64,000 nt of DNA from CBDHDJ01 sp965261645 (GCA_965261645.1 CBDHDJ010000002.1:806001-870000), one strand, 5' to 3'. Counted from the first letter of the stretch, positions 35,512 to 44,959 are shown. The notes: generated from the sequence alone by a model not told the origin. A program made the numbers and translations.

Positions 35512-36622
35512 CTTGCCTATCCGGTTAACGCCGATGACCGCTACATGTAGGGTGCCGCCACTCTCCCGAGTAAAGCTCGGCATAGGTTGGAGCAGAGGTG
35601 TCGCCCGCGATGCCGAGCAATGAGCGGAAGGCGTTGAACGGGTAGAACCGCCTGTTGAAGCGGAAGGTGAACTCGTTGAGGTAGGCTTGTAGGTGCTGGT
35701 GGCTAACGCCGTGGTGGATACCGATCAGCCACGTCTTCAGGTTGGCGAAAACCAGATGGATGATCGGCAGGTATTGCTCGGCAACCTCTGGATCACCACA
35801 CTCGGCAACAGCGAAGTGCTCATAGCCGCGCTTACCGAGGCCAGCATAGCCGCTCCAATCGTCAGTAACGATCAGCGATCCCGGCGCGACGGTGCTCTCG
35901 ACGAACCCACAGAGCGACTCGGCGCTACGGTCGAGCACGACGGCGAGCCGAACGCGTCCGGCATAGCGTCCGTCTTTCCGGTTGTCGAGCTTGGTGCCCG
36001 GCTTTCGATGACGCACCTCGATGGCACAGGAGACGGGAACCTTGTGGTGAACACCACGGCCTTCCCCACGCGTTCGCCCGCCAACCCAGGTTTCGTCCAC
36101 CTCAACATGGTTCTTGGGCTGTCCACCGATCCTGTCTTGGTTGGGCCGCACCATGCCCGAGCGGAGCTTGTGGAGAATTTGAAAGGCCGTCTCGTAGCGC
36201 GAAAGACCAAGTTGCCGCTGAAACTGCACGGCGGACATGCCGGGCGTCTGACTGGCGACCAGATAAGCGGCCCAGAACCAGACGTTCAGCGGAGTGTGGC
36301 TACGCTCCATCACTGTTCCCACCGTCAGCCCGGTGTTCTGGCGGCACTTGCGGCAGCGCAGGACGCCAGGGCGGTTTTCAAAGTGGAACGGCTCTCCCGC
36401 CGTGCCGCAGTGCGGGCAGGCAAAGCCGTCTCCCCAGCGGGCTTTCTCCAAGTAGGCGGCGCAGGCCGCATCATCGGGGAAAAGTCGCTGGAACTCGGGT
36501 AGCGAATGCGGGAATGGGAGATCGGCGCGGTCGAGAACATCCATGGCGCGCTCCCCTATATCCGGTTTGCGCCCATTCTAGCCCTAGTGGGTGTGGGTGT
36601 GGGTGTAAACCGGATAGGCAAG
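35512..36622 (-). mobile_element. IS1595-family insertion sequence, copy 2
   Basis: A 1,111-bp element with ends CTTGCCTATCCGGTTAAC and, inward from the right, CTTGCCTATCCGGTTTAC. It has a perfect 8-bp duplication, CACCCAAC (35504-35511 and 36623-36630), indicating a more recent insertion than copy 1, whose duplication has decayed. It lies between the TRAP permease and the SDR gene, same orientation as copy 1. Confidence 0.92.
35525..36544 (-). CDS. IS1595-family transposase (copy 2)
   Basis: The same 339-residue protein as copy 1: zinc ribbon (CPHCGTAGEPF, LRCRKCRQNTG) followed by the ISXO2-type DDE domain (EVDETWVGGR, VTDDWSGYAG). The nucleotide sequence agrees with copy 1 except for one silent base at 36451. 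Intact frame and perfect flanking duplication make an active element plausible. Confidence 0.93.
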   Translation of the reverse strand: MDVLDRADLPFPHSLPEFQRLFPDDAACAAYLEKARWGDGFACPHCGTAGEPFHFENRPGVLRCRKCRQNTGLTVGTVMERSHTPLNVWFWAAYLVASQTPGMSAVQFQRQLGLSRYETAFQILHKLRSGMVRPNQDRIGGQPKNHVEVDETWVGGRTRGEGRGVHHKVPVSCAIEVRHRKPGTKLDNRKDGRYAGRVRLAVVLDRSAESLCGFVESTVAPGSLIVTDDWSGYAGLGKRGYEHFAVAECGDPEVAEQYLPIIHLVFANLKTWLIGIHHGVSHQHLQAYLNEFTFRFNRRFYPFNAFRSLLGIAGDTSAPTYAELYSGEWRHPTCSGHRR

Positions 36623-36808
36623 CACCCAACAAACCCAACGCCGTTCGACGGCTGCGTGACGTAAGCGCGCCGGACCGGCCGCCGAACCCGCGGTCATGCC
36701 GCGCGGAATCGAGCGCAAGGCCTATGTGCCTCCGGCGATCGATCCCAACGTGCCCAAAATGGCGATCCGCACGATTTGCGCCCGCGTGAGAGCGCGCACA
36801 TCCGCCCG

Positions 36809-37525
36809 TTACCAGGGCCGCGAGCTGCGGTCGTAGTGGATGAACTGGCCGGAGTTCTCCGGCGTGATGTCGTCGATGATGGAGCGCAGGCCGGCGACGC
36901 TGTCCTTCGGATCGACCAGCATCGAGGCGTCCTGGCCTTCGCCCAGGGACTCGCGCCCCATGTCGGTGGCGCACCAGCCGGGCGACAGGAGCGCCGTCTT
37001 GATGCCGCGCTCGGCCACGGCCGTGGTGAGGACCTTCATCACCATGTTGAGGGCCGTCTTCGAGCTCCGGTAGACGTGCCAACCCTCGCCTTCGGCGAGC
37101 TCGATGCTGCCGAGGTTGCTCGAGACGGCCGTGATGATCTTGCGGTTGCTGCGCGCCACATGTTCGAGAAACGCGATTGAAATCTTGAACGGTGCGAAAG
37201 CGTTGATATCCATGACCCGGGCCCAACGTTCGTAGTCCGTGTCGGCGAAGCTCTCGAATTGCACCATGGTGCCGGCGTTGTTGATGAGAACGTCGATCGC
37301 CTCGCCGTCGAGCTCTTTGGCGAGACTGTCGATCTGGGTGTGGTTCTGCACGTCGAGCTGGTGGAGCGTGACGCGGCCATCGTGTTGGCTCGCGAGCTTG
37401 TCAAGCTCGGCGGCATGCGTCGGCTCGCGGCAGCAGGCGAACACGCGCCAGCCGTCGTCCGCGTACTGGCGAACGAATTCGCGTCCGAGGCCGCGATTCG
37501 CGCCGGTGACGAGCACGGTTTCCAT
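36809..37525 (-). CDS. Short-chain dehydrogenase/reductase (SDR)
   Basis: A 238-residue Rossmann oxidoreductase: TGANRGLG cofactor loop near residue 7, NNAG near 84, catalytic Ser in ITAVSSNLGS and Tyr-x-x-x-Lys in WHVYRSSKTALN, and LSPGWCATDMG. These are classical-SDR features with NAD(P) as cofactor. It is the reverse-strand neighbour of a metal-dependent hydrolase (37606-38703) and shares its direction. Substrate is not predictable. Confidence 0.92.
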   Translation of the reverse strand: METVLVTGANRGLGREFVRQYADDGWRVFACCREPTHAAELDKLASQHDGRVTLHQLDVQNHTQIDSLAKELDGEAIDVLINNAGTMVQFESFADTDYERWARVMDINAFAPFKISIAFLEHVARSNRKIITAVSSNLGSIELAEGEGWHVYRSSKTALNMVMKVLTTAVAERGIKTALLSPGWCATDMGRESLGEGQDASMLVDPKDSVAGLRSIIDDITPENSGQFIHYDRSSRPW

Positions 37526-37605
37526 GGGGGTGAGGATACGGGCTTAAGGCCAGCGCGTAAATGCGCGCAAAATGATGCCAGACATCGGGCCGGGCGCAGC
37601 GATCG

Positions 37606-38703
37606 TCAGAGGTTATAGACCCGCGCCGCATTGTCGGCGACGATCTTCGCCTGATCCGCGGGGGGAAACGCTGCGAAGGCGGCCTCCACCTGGTCGACGG
37701 CCTCGCGGCCGAGCGCGATCGTGTGCGGAAAGTCCGAGCCCCACATCACCTGGCCCGTGCCGATATGAGGAATCGCTTCGACCGCATAGGGATCATCGAT
37801 GATGACGTGGAAGATCCGGTCGCGGAAATAGTTGCTCGCCTTCTCCAGAGCGAGCGCAGGGAAGTCGAAGCGATGGGCGAATGCCGTTTGCAGCTGGTCG
37901 GCGCGCCACATGACGTGCGGCACCCAGGCCACTTCGAACTCGATGCACACGACCTTCAACTTGGGAAAGCGGTCGAGAATCGTCCCGAAGACGAAGTCGT
38001 TGAGCAGCACGTCGTAGATTTCGGTGAACAGGTGCATCATGCCGCCGGCCGCCTCCTCGCGCGCGGCGGGCTCGCGGGAATGGACCGGGTTGGGAACCCG
38101 CCCGGTGACGACATGCAACATGAGCGGCATATCCATCTCCTGGACCCGGGCCCAGAAGGGATCGTAATGGGGATCGCGGTAGGGCGGGCAGCCTTCCGGC
38201 GGCATCAGGTTGATCACCGCGCCTTTGAATCCCATCCTGGCGGTGCGTTCGAGCTCGCGTAGGGCCCAATCGACGTCGTTCATGGGGATCACACCGGCAC
38301 CGACCAGGCGCTTGGCATCGCGTGAACAGAACTCGCGGAGCCAGTCGTTGTAGACGCGCGTGCAGTCTTTCAGCACCTCCAAGTGCGGCGTGTGCATGAT
38401 GGCCAACATCACGGTCGCGATCAGCACTTCGGCGTCAACGCTGGCCTCCTCCTGGAAACGTAGGCGCGAATCCGGGTTGTAGCCCGAATCGCCTGCGCCG
38501 ATGCGCTTCTGCTGCGCGTCGCGGCCGCTGAGCTCGAGGGTCTGCCTGCCGGTATAGAAGAACTTCCCGGGCTGGCCGTTGTCGTGATCGACGATCCGCG
38601 GCGTCAGGTCGCCGTGGGTCTGGCCGAGCGCCTTCCACCACAGATCGCGCGGCTCCATGACGTGGGAATCGGCGGAGATCACATTTTGGAACTTTCCGGT
38701 CAT
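37606..38703 (-). CDS. Amidohydrolase-2 family metal-dependent hydrolase (ACMSD-like)
   Basis: A 365-residue protein starting MTGKFQNVISADSHVMEP; the SADSHVMEP strand is typical of the amidohydrolase-2/ACMSD group, where decarboxylases and hydrolases of aromatic-ring breakdown are found. Further landmarks are GFKGAVINLM, LMLHVVTGRVP (His) and WGSDFPHTIALGREAVD, with Asp in the C-terminal metal site. Likely an acid decarboxylase or hydrolase in catabolism, cytoplasmic, one metal ion. Confidence 0.87.
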   Translation of the reverse strand: MTGKFQNVISADSHVMEPRDLWWKALGQTHGDLTPRIVDHDNGQPGKFFYTGRQTLELSGRDAQQKRIGAGDSGYNPDSRLRFQEEASVDAEVLIATVMLAIMHTPHLEVLKDCTRVYNDWLREFCSRDAKRLVGAGVIPMNDVDWALRELERTARMGFKGAVINLMPPEGCPPYRDPHYDPFWARVQEMDMPLMLHVVTGRVPNPVHSREPAAREEAAGGMMHLFTEIYDVLLNDFVFGTILDRFPKLKVVCIEFEVAWVPHVMWRADQLQTAFAHRFDFPALALEKASNYFRDRIFHVIIDDPYAVEAIPHIGTGQVMWGSDFPHTIALGREAVDQVEAAFAAFPPADQAKIVADNAARVYNL

Positions 38704-38944
38704 GACGATTGGCTCCAGCCGCTGCGCCCGCTTGAAGGGCGTTTCACCAGCGTAACTTAATTCGTTGCTCGCGCACGATAAATCTCAATTCGCCCGCCAC
38801 GGCCCAGCCGCGCGTTGACGCCATCCCGGCAATCGGTCAAGCTTCCATGAAAATAGCGGGTGTGAGCCAAGCGGCTCTAGTCTTGCGGTGCCTTTTGCCC
38901 GTATAACGTCGCATACTGCGCTTAACGCATGTGGGAGGACAATC

Positions 38945-39955
38945 ATGTTGAAGAGTGTCATGAGCAAGTTGAGAGTGGGCCCGCTGTTGATCGCGGGCTT
39001 GGCGCTTCTCGTTGCCGGCGTGTCCGCGCCGCGCGTAGCGGCCGCCGAAGAGATCGTGCTCAAGGGCATCACGCCGTGGCCGATCGATATGTACTGGTGC
39101 CAGCCCTTTACGGCCTTTCAGAAACTGGTGAACAACAACCCGAAGCTGAAGGGTAGGCTCTCGGTGGAGTATCTCGGCGGATCCGAGGTCGTGCCGGGCT
39201 TCGAGCAGTTCGAGGCGCTGCGCAACGGCACGGTCGACGTTGTCCTCAGCGCGACGTCCTATTACAAGGGCCAAGTGCCCGAGGGCATGTCGCTGCTGTA
39301 CACCAAGAAGTCGAACTCGGAGTTGCGTGATTCGGGCTTTTACGAGCTCTTGTACGACATCCACCTCAAAAAGGGCGGCGTGATCTATCTCGCCAATGCC
39401 GGCGGGGAGCCGGGGGTCGCGTTTCGGCTCTTCCTGAACAAGAAGATCGACAAGCCGGATCTCACGGGACTGAAGATTCGCGTGAGCCCGACCTATGTGC
39501 AGCTCGTCGAGGGCCTGGGTGGCACGCCGGTGACGATGAAGGCCGGCGAGGTTTACACGGCATTGGAACGCGGCGTGGTTGACGGCTTCGGCTGGAGCTA
39601 TGGCGGCCTCGAGGACTACGGTCTACAGGAGGTGACGAAGTACGTCATCGAGCAATCGTTCTACTCGGCCAACTCCAACATCCTCATTAACAAGGATGTC
39701 TGGGACAGCCTGCCGAAGGACATCCAGGACGAGCTCATCGAGGTCGGCAAGCAGACGGAAAAAGAAGCCGAGAAAATCTTCGCCGCCTACAACGCCGGCG
39801 CTGATGCCCGGCTGAAAGAGCAGGGGCTGGAGTTCATTCGCTTCTCGGCCTCGGACACCCAGAAGTATCTCGACGCCGCCTACGACGGCGGTTGGAATGA
39901 CCTCATCGCCAATATCCCGGAGAACGGGGCCAAACTGAAGGCGTTGTCGGAGTAA
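38945..39955 (+). CDS. dctP: TRAP transporter substrate-binding protein, DctP family
   Basis: A 336-residue periplasmic protein. The ATG at 38945 has GGGAGGAC upstream (38931-38938) and gives a signal peptide (LRVGPLLIAGLALLVAGV, cleaved near AAA-EEI). The mature protein has the DctP layout with KIRVSPTYVQLVEGLGGTPV, the conserved Arg of the carboxylate-binding strand, and GEVYTALERGVVDGFGWSYG. It captures an organic acid for the DctQ/DctM membrane pair. Aspects such as LTGLKIRVSP support the family; the ligand is not known. Confidence 0.92.
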   Translation: MLKSVMSKLRVGPLLIAGLALLVAGVSAPRVAAAEEIVLKGITPWPIDMYWCQPFTAFQKLVNNNPKLKGRLSVEYLGGSEVVPGFEQFEALRNGTVDVVLSATSYYKGQVPEGMSLLYTKKSNSELRDSGFYELLYDIHLKKGGVIYLANAGGEPGVAFRLFLNKKIDKPDLTGLKIRVSPTYVQLVEGLGGTPVTMKAGEVYTALERGVVDGFGWSYGGLEDYGLQEVTKYVIEQSFYSANSNILINKDVWDSLPKDIQDELIEVGKQTEKEAEKIFAAYNAGADARLKEQGLEFIRFSASDTQKYLDAAYDGGWNDLIANIPENGAKLKALSE

Positions 39956-39980
39956 CAGCGCTTATCGAACGTAAGTGTTT

Positions 39981-40015
39981 GTCCGGGCTCGCTCACGCTT
40001 CGGGTGAGCCCGGAC
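39981..40015 (+). promoter_or_regulatory. Hairpin between dctP and dctQ
   Basis: Inverted repeat GTCCGGGCTC (39981-39990) and GAGCCCGGAC (40006-40015) around a 15-base loop, without a T-run. Similar hairpins after dctP genes protect the binding-protein mRNA and raise its level over the membrane subunits. Confidence 0.6.
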
Positions 40016-40038
40016 ACCTTGCTGATTCGTAACTCGCC

Positions 40039-40560
40039 ATGTCGGACGTCATCCGCATTTACGATCGCTTCCTGGTCGTCCTGGCGGCGATCGTCGCCGT
40101 TATGCTGATGTTCGCCATGGTGATCATCGTCGTGGAGGTCACGGGACGCTACTTTTTCAACAGCCCCCTCGGCTGGGCGCTCGAGGCGACCGAGTACATC
40201 CTGCTCTACGCCACGTTCCTCGGCATGCCCTGGCTCGTGCGCCGCACGCAGGGTCATGTGCGGATCGATGTGATGGTCACCCAGTTCAGCCCGCGGACCC
40301 AGGCCGGCCTCGAGATGGGAGTTTCGCTCGTCATCGCCTTGGTCTGTGCCATTGCCGCCTATTACGCGGTGTTGACGGCGTGGGATCATTACGTGCGCGA
40401 GGTGTTGACCTACGGTATCTACCCGATCCCCAAATATTGGGTGATCGTCCCGCTCGCGGTGTCATTCGTGCTTTGCACGATCGAATTCTTGCGAAAAGCG
40501 CGCTCCAACCTGCACGCGTGGCGCGCCATGGGCCCGCCCGAACAGGAGCAAAGCCCGTAG
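40039..40560 (+). CDS. dctQ: TRAP transporter small permease, DctQ family
   Basis: A 173-residue membrane protein with four hydrophobic helices, the DctQ layout (IYDRFLVVLAAIVAVMLMFA, VEVTGRYFFNSPLGWALEAT, LVRRTQGHVRIDVMV, ending with a cytoplasmic tail). DctQ bridges DctP and DctM. Immediately after it comes an amidohydrolase gene rather than DctM, so the operon is incomplete here and the partner M gene is likely the one at 34154. Confidence 0.9.
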   Translation: MSDVIRIYDRFLVVLAAIVAVMLMFAMVIIVVEVTGRYFFNSPLGWALEATEYILLYATFLGMPWLVRRTQGHVRIDVMVTQFSPRTQAGLEMGVSLVIALVCAIAAYYAVLTAWDHYVREVLTYGIYPIPKYWVIVPLAVSFVLCTIEFLRKARSNLHAWRAMGPPEQEQSP

Positions 40561-40703
40561 GCACTCCCGCCCCGACTTGCTATGATAATCGCCAGGAAAG
40601 GGGCAGTTGAGTTGCCCGAAGCATGGGCGTCGCCCCGGTTCCATTGGAATTCCGCGGCCCGCGCCGGATGGGCCTAGAGAAGCGTTCAACAAGGGAGACT
40701 GGA

Positions 40704-42089
40704 ATGTCGAACTACCTGATTAGCAACGGCAACGTGCTTGATTGCACCGGGGGCAAGATCAAGAAAAACACCTCGGTGTTCATCGAAGGTAACCGCATCG
40801 CCAAGATCGGCGAGTCCGCGAAGGTCAAGAAGCACGCCGAGGGCAAGACGTACAAGACGATCGATGCCGGCGGTAAGACCATCATGCCGGGCATGATCGA
40901 TTGCCACGTGCATCCCTCCTATGGCGAGGTCGTCTCGATCGAGGAGCTCGAACTCTACACGCCGGTCGAGTACCGCACCCTCAAGGCCGCGCTCAACATC
41001 AAGAAGATTCTGCGCGCTGGTGTGACCAGCGTGTGCGCGCCGGGCGGCACGTTCAACATCAACGTGGCGCTGCGCGATGCGATCAACTCCGGCCTGATCG
41101 AGGGGCCGCGAGTCTCGGCGGGCAGTCACTACCTGACGACCCACAACGCCATCGGCGGCGGTTTCTTCCCAAGCCATATCGAACACCCCGCCTCCTCGCT
41201 GTCCCACCTCGCCAACACCAAGGACGAGATGATCGCTTACGCCCGCAAGGCGATCAAAGACGGTTGTGATGTGGTCAAGATCTCGGGCGATGACACCTTT
41301 GGCATCTCGCTCTCGGGCAGCATCACCCTTGAAGAGATGAAAGCGCTGTCCGAAATTTCTCACCTCATGGACAAGAAGATCACGATCCACGCGCGCTCGG
41401 GCCGCTGCACGGCCGATGCGTCGCGGGCGGGTTTCGACTGGCTCATCCACGCGTCCTACATGAACGACGAGGAGCTCGGCGTGATCCTCAAGAACCGCAC
41501 GCCGATCAACCCCACCTTCGCGTTGCTGGTGAACGCGGTCGAGTGGGGCCCCGATTTGGGCGTCATCCAGCCGCTCGTCGATGCCTTCAAGAACGAGATC
41601 GAGGCTGCGAGCAAGGTGCTCAGCAAAGCCTACAAGGAAGGCATCATGATGATGGCGGGGACCGATTCCGGCCAGTTGTCGGTGCCGTCGGGCGAGTGGC
41701 ATGCGCGCGAGATCGAGCTTCATGCGCAGCTCCTTGGCATGAGCAACATGGACGCCATCCTGTCGGGGACCAAGAACGCGGCCTTCTCTTTGCCGTTCGG
41801 CCACGAGGTCGGCACGGTGGAGGAGGGCAAGCTCGCGGACATCCTGGTGGTGAACGGCAATCCGCTCGCCGATCTGTCCATCTTGCAGGACAAATCGCGC
41901 CTCGAAGTCATCATGAAGGACGGCGAGATCGTCGATACCTCGGTGCCGATCGAGGATCCGCAGAAGTACTCCTGGGAACTCCCGATGGTCATGTGGTCGG
42001 ACCCCAGGTTGCCCGATCAGCACTTTGTGCGTGAGCACGCCAAGGTCAAGCCGGCCTGGATGAAGAAGGCGACCAAGGTGGCCGAGTAG
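40704..42089 (+). CDS. Amidohydrolase family protein, imidazolonepropionase-like (twin 1)
   Basis: A 461-residue metallo-hydrolase from ATG 40704, preceded by GGGAGAC; earlier start codons in the frame give a non-family N-terminus. Metal ligands are all visible: HxH in MIDCHVHPSYG, Lys in DVVKISGDDTFG, His in TIHARSGRCTAD and LIHASYM, Asp in MAGTDSGQ. This is a binuclear amidohydrolase set. The second gene, 45 bases downstream, is a close paralog. Likely hydrolyses a cyclic amide, hydantoin or similar ring in the catabolic pathway. Confidence 0.88.
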   Translation: MSNYLISNGNVLDCTGGKIKKNTSVFIEGNRIAKIGESAKVKKHAEGKTYKTIDAGGKTIMPGMIDCHVHPSYGEVVSIEELELYTPVEYRTLKAALNIKKILRAGVTSVCAPGGTFNINVALRDAINSGLIEGPRVSAGSHYLTTHNAIGGGFFPSHIEHPASSLSHLANTKDEMIAYARKAIKDGCDVVKISGDDTFGISLSGSITLEEMKALSEISHLMDKKITIHARSGRCTADASRAGFDWLIHASYMNDEELGVILKNRTPINPTFALLVNAVEWGPDLGVIQPLVDAFKNEIEAASKVLSKAYKEGIMMMAGTDSGQLSVPSGEWHAREIELHAQLLGMSNMDAILSGTKNAAFSLPFGHEVGTVEEGKLADILVVNGNPLADLSILQDKSRLEVIMKDGEIVDTSVPIEDPQKYSWELPMVMWSDPRLPDQHFVREHAKVKPAWMKKATKVAE

Positions 42090-42133
42090 CCAGCGTGCAT
42101 CTAAACCTTGATCGGCCCCGGGAGGAGCGCGGG

Positions 42134-43522
42134 ATGCCGAATACCCTTTTGGTCGGCGGCACCGTCATCGATTGCACGGACGGGGCGGCCCAGCAGAACG
42201 TATCCGTTTTTGTCGCGGGCGACCGCATCGCCAAGATCGGCCCGGCGGTGGAAGTGAAGGCATTCGCCGACGGCCAGGGGCCTTACAAGACGCTCGACGC
42301 GGCGGGTAAGACCATCATACCCGGCATGGTCGACTGCCATGTTCACCCGGCCTATGGCGATGTGCTGTCGATCGAGCAGCTCGAGCTCTACTCGAGCGTC
42401 GAATACCGCACCCTCAAAGGCGCACATAACCTGAAGAAGGTGCTCCGCGCCGGTGTCACCAGCATCGGCGCGCCGGGCGGGCAGTGGAACATCAACGTCG
42501 CGCTCCGCGATGCCGTCAATTCCGCTCTGATCGAGGGGCCGCGCGTCGCGGCGGGCGGACACTACATCTCCCACTGGAACGGCATCGGCGCCTATATGCC
42601 GAGCCATATTGCACCACCCATTTCCTCGTTCTCGGTGCTGTGCAACACGCGCGATGAGTTCGTCGGCGAGGTGCGCAAGGAAATCAAGGACGGCGCCGAT
42701 CTGATCAAGGTCTCGGGCGATGACGATCTCAATGGCACTGTCCATCCCCGCGGGAGCATCACCTTCAATGACATGAAGGCGATCACTGAGATCGTCCATC
42801 TCATGGACAAAAAATGCGTCATCCATGCCCGCTCCGGCCGGGCGGCGGCGGACGCGGCGCGCGCGGGATTCGACTGGATCAATCACTGCTCGTTCTTGAG
42901 CGACGAGGAACTCGAGACCATCGTCGAGCACCAGACGCCGATCAATCCGTCATTGTCGCTGCTGGCCAACTCGCTCGACTGGGCGCCCGAGTTCGGCGCC
43001 CATCCGGCCATGCTCGAAAGCATGAAGCGCGAACTGGAGGCGGCCAGCCACTGGCTCTCGAAGGCCTACAAGGCGGGTGTCACAATCATGTCAGGCAGCG
43101 ACAGCGGCCAAAGCGTCGTGGCCTATGGCGAATGGCACGCGCGCGAGATGGAGCATCTGGTGACCTATCTCGGCATGAGCCACAAAGACGCGCTGCTCGC
43201 GGGCACCCGCAACGCCGCGCTCTGCATGCCGGGCAACGAAGTCGGCACCCTCGAGGAAGGCAAGCTCGCCGATATTCTGGTGGTGAACGGCGATCCCTCG
43301 ACCGACATCACCGTCTTGCAGGATCGCGCGCGCCTCGATGCCATCATAAAGGGCGGTGAGGTGATCGACACCGCCGAGCCGATCGTCGATCCACTGCTCT
43401 ATTCGTGGGAAGTGCCGATGGTCATGTGGTCCGATTCTCGCCTGCCCGATCAGGCGTTCGTTCGCGCGCACGCCAAGAGCAAGCCGACGTGGATGAAAAA
43501 GGGCTCCAAGGCGGCGCAGTGA
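42134..43522 (+). CDS. Amidohydrolase family protein, imidazolonepropionase-like (twin 2)
   Basis: A 462-residue paralog of the preceding gene. ATG 42134 follows GGGAGGAG and gives MPNTLLVGGTVIDCTDGAAQ. Conserved ligands: MVDCHVHPAYG, LIKVSGDDDLNG, CVIHARSGRAAADA, WINHCSFL and MSGSDSGQ. The two proteins agree over their whole length (PGGxxNINVALRDAxNS and WHAREMEHL stretches), so they are a tandem duplication that has diverged, perhaps in substrate. It is followed by a SnoaL-like gene in the same direction. Confidence 0.88.
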   Translation: MPNTLLVGGTVIDCTDGAAQQNVSVFVAGDRIAKIGPAVEVKAFADGQGPYKTLDAAGKTIIPGMVDCHVHPAYGDVLSIEQLELYSSVEYRTLKGAHNLKKVLRAGVTSIGAPGGQWNINVALRDAVNSALIEGPRVAAGGHYISHWNGIGAYMPSHIAPPISSFSVLCNTRDEFVGEVRKEIKDGADLIKVSGDDDLNGTVHPRGSITFNDMKAITEIVHLMDKKCVIHARSGRAAADAARAGFDWINHCSFLSDEELETIVEHQTPINPSLSLLANSLDWAPEFGAHPAMLESMKRELEAASHWLSKAYKAGVTIMSGSDSGQSVVAYGEWHAREMEHLVTYLGMSHKDALLAGTRNAALCMPGNEVGTLEEGKLADILVVNGDPSTDITVLQDRARLDAIIKGGEVIDTAEPIVDPLLYSWEVPMVMWSDSRLPDQAFVRAHAKSKPTWMKKGSKAAQ

Positions 43523-43653
43523 TCGATCGCGACGATCGGTATGTCAACTGTCGATAGGATGGCCGGGGCGGTGCGGAGCAGCGTCCTGGCCTTTTCATGA
43601 GGGCGCGCTGGCTGCGCGCTTGATTCAAGTCCACAGAAAGGGAGGACGACACC

Positions 43654-44094
43654 ATGGCTGCAAGTTTGGAGGAACGGATTCAACGGCTTGAGGACATCGA
43701 GGCCATCAAATACCTCAAGGCGGAGGCAGAAATCTATGCTGATCGGATGGACGCCGAGGCCTTCTGCACGCTGCTCGTCGAGGATTGCGCGCTGATCGGC
43801 GTCAAGCAGCAGCACTATGGCCGCGAGGCCATCAAGAACAACGTCAAGTTCTGGCCTTTCGCCGTGCATTATGCGACCAACCCCAAGATCGAAGTCAACG
43901 GGGACACCGCCAAGGGGGAATGGTACCTGCTGCTGCCTCACACCAACCACGAAAACGGTGCGATGTGGGCCGGTGCGTACTATGAGGACGAATACGTCAA
44001 GGTGGACGGCGAGTGGAAGTTCAAGCAGATCAAGCTTACGCCTTGGTTCTGGTCGTCCTACGAAACCGGTTGGGCGCAGCAGGCGGCGGAATAA
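43654..44094 (+). CDS. SnoaL/NTF2-like small protein
   Basis: A 146-residue protein of the SnoaL-like/NTF2 cone fold, with GGGAGGAC before ATG 43654. The N-terminus (ASLEERIQRLEDIEAIKYLKA) and the central YADRMDAEAFCTLLVEDC plus EWYLLLPHTNHENG are typical of isomerase/dehydratase-type or ring-hydroxylating small subunits. It lies directly after the amidohydrolase twins and before the MhpD genes. A specific activity cannot be named. Confidence 0.82.
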   Translation: MAASLEERIQRLEDIEAIKYLKAEAEIYADRMDAEAFCTLLVEDCALIGVKQQHYGREAIKNNVKFWPFAVHYATNPKIEVNGDTAKGEWYLLLPHTNHENGAMWAGAYYEDEYVKVDGEWKFKQIKLTPWFWSSYETGWAQQAAE

Positions 44095-44123
44095 CGCCGA
44101 CGATGGGAAGGCGTGGGGCGCGG

Positions 44124-44932
44124 TCAGACGAGCCGCACCCGCGCCTCGCCCAACGCGTCCCAGATCACCACGGCTTCCGATCCCGGCTCCAGGCGAATGC
44201 TGGTGGGTGTGACGCCGCCGAGGAGGATGTAATCTCCCTGGCGGAGGGGTGAGCCGCGCGCCGCAAGATCGCTTGCGAGCCAGGCCAGCACATCGAGCGG
44301 GTGACCCTCCAACTCGGCGCCCACCCCGCTTGCCACCTCGCGCCCATCGATCTCCATCCGGGCGCGGAGCGACGGAATATCGAGCGTGGGCCAGTCCGCC
44401 AAGCCTGGGCCAAACACGCCACCCGCGTTGGCGCCGTCATCGGCAAGAATCATCGGCGCGATGGGCGCGTCCAGCGCGCGGTAATCGAGGCTCCAGTCGA
44501 GAAGTTCGATGCCCGCCATGCACTCGCCGACATAACCCGCAACAGTGTCGCGGTCGTAGGGCGCACTGTCGTGTGGTACGTCGGCCGCCATACGAACGGC
44601 GAACTCGCCCTGGACGAAGAGAGCGCCGAAATCATCGGCGCTGAGTTCGGTGGGTCCGATATGGACATTGAGGACGACGCCGTGCAGTGGCGTATCGACC
44701 CCGACGACGTCGGATCGGCGCGCACCTTGGGGCTGACCATACCGACCTTGTAGCCGCGACCGCCCCGGCCGACGCCATGGCCTTCAAGAAAATCGATGAC
44801 CGCGTCTTGAACCGCGTAACCATCGTCAATGGTGCGCGGTCGGGCCTCCGCGGGCAGCTCACCCAAGGGCTGGTGATGAAGGCGCGCGCGACCGAACGCC
44901 TCAGCCGCGCGCCCGATTGCTGTAGGGTCCAT
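44124..44932 (-). pseudogene. MhpD-family hydratase (2-keto-4-pentenoate hydratase-like), frameshifted
   Basis: The reading from ATG 44932 (MDPTAIGRAAEAFGRARLHH) is MhpD-like up to DPTSS; near 44703-44712 the frame shifts, and the continuation GVDTPLHGVVLNVHIGPTE, then VRMAADVPHDSAPYDRDTV, lies in the other frame to 44124. Repaired length is about 269 residues, slightly shorter than the intact paralog at 44960-45814. The enzyme type hydrates dienoates formed after ring cleavage. The break could be a sequencing error. Confidence 0.82.
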
Positions 44933-44959
44933 CGATAAGGGAAGCCGTCGAGCGACGTC

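Noticed and set aside
40686..42038. A 450-codon reverse frame over the first amidohydrolase
   Set aside because: Antisense shadow; the forward gene holds all metal ligands.
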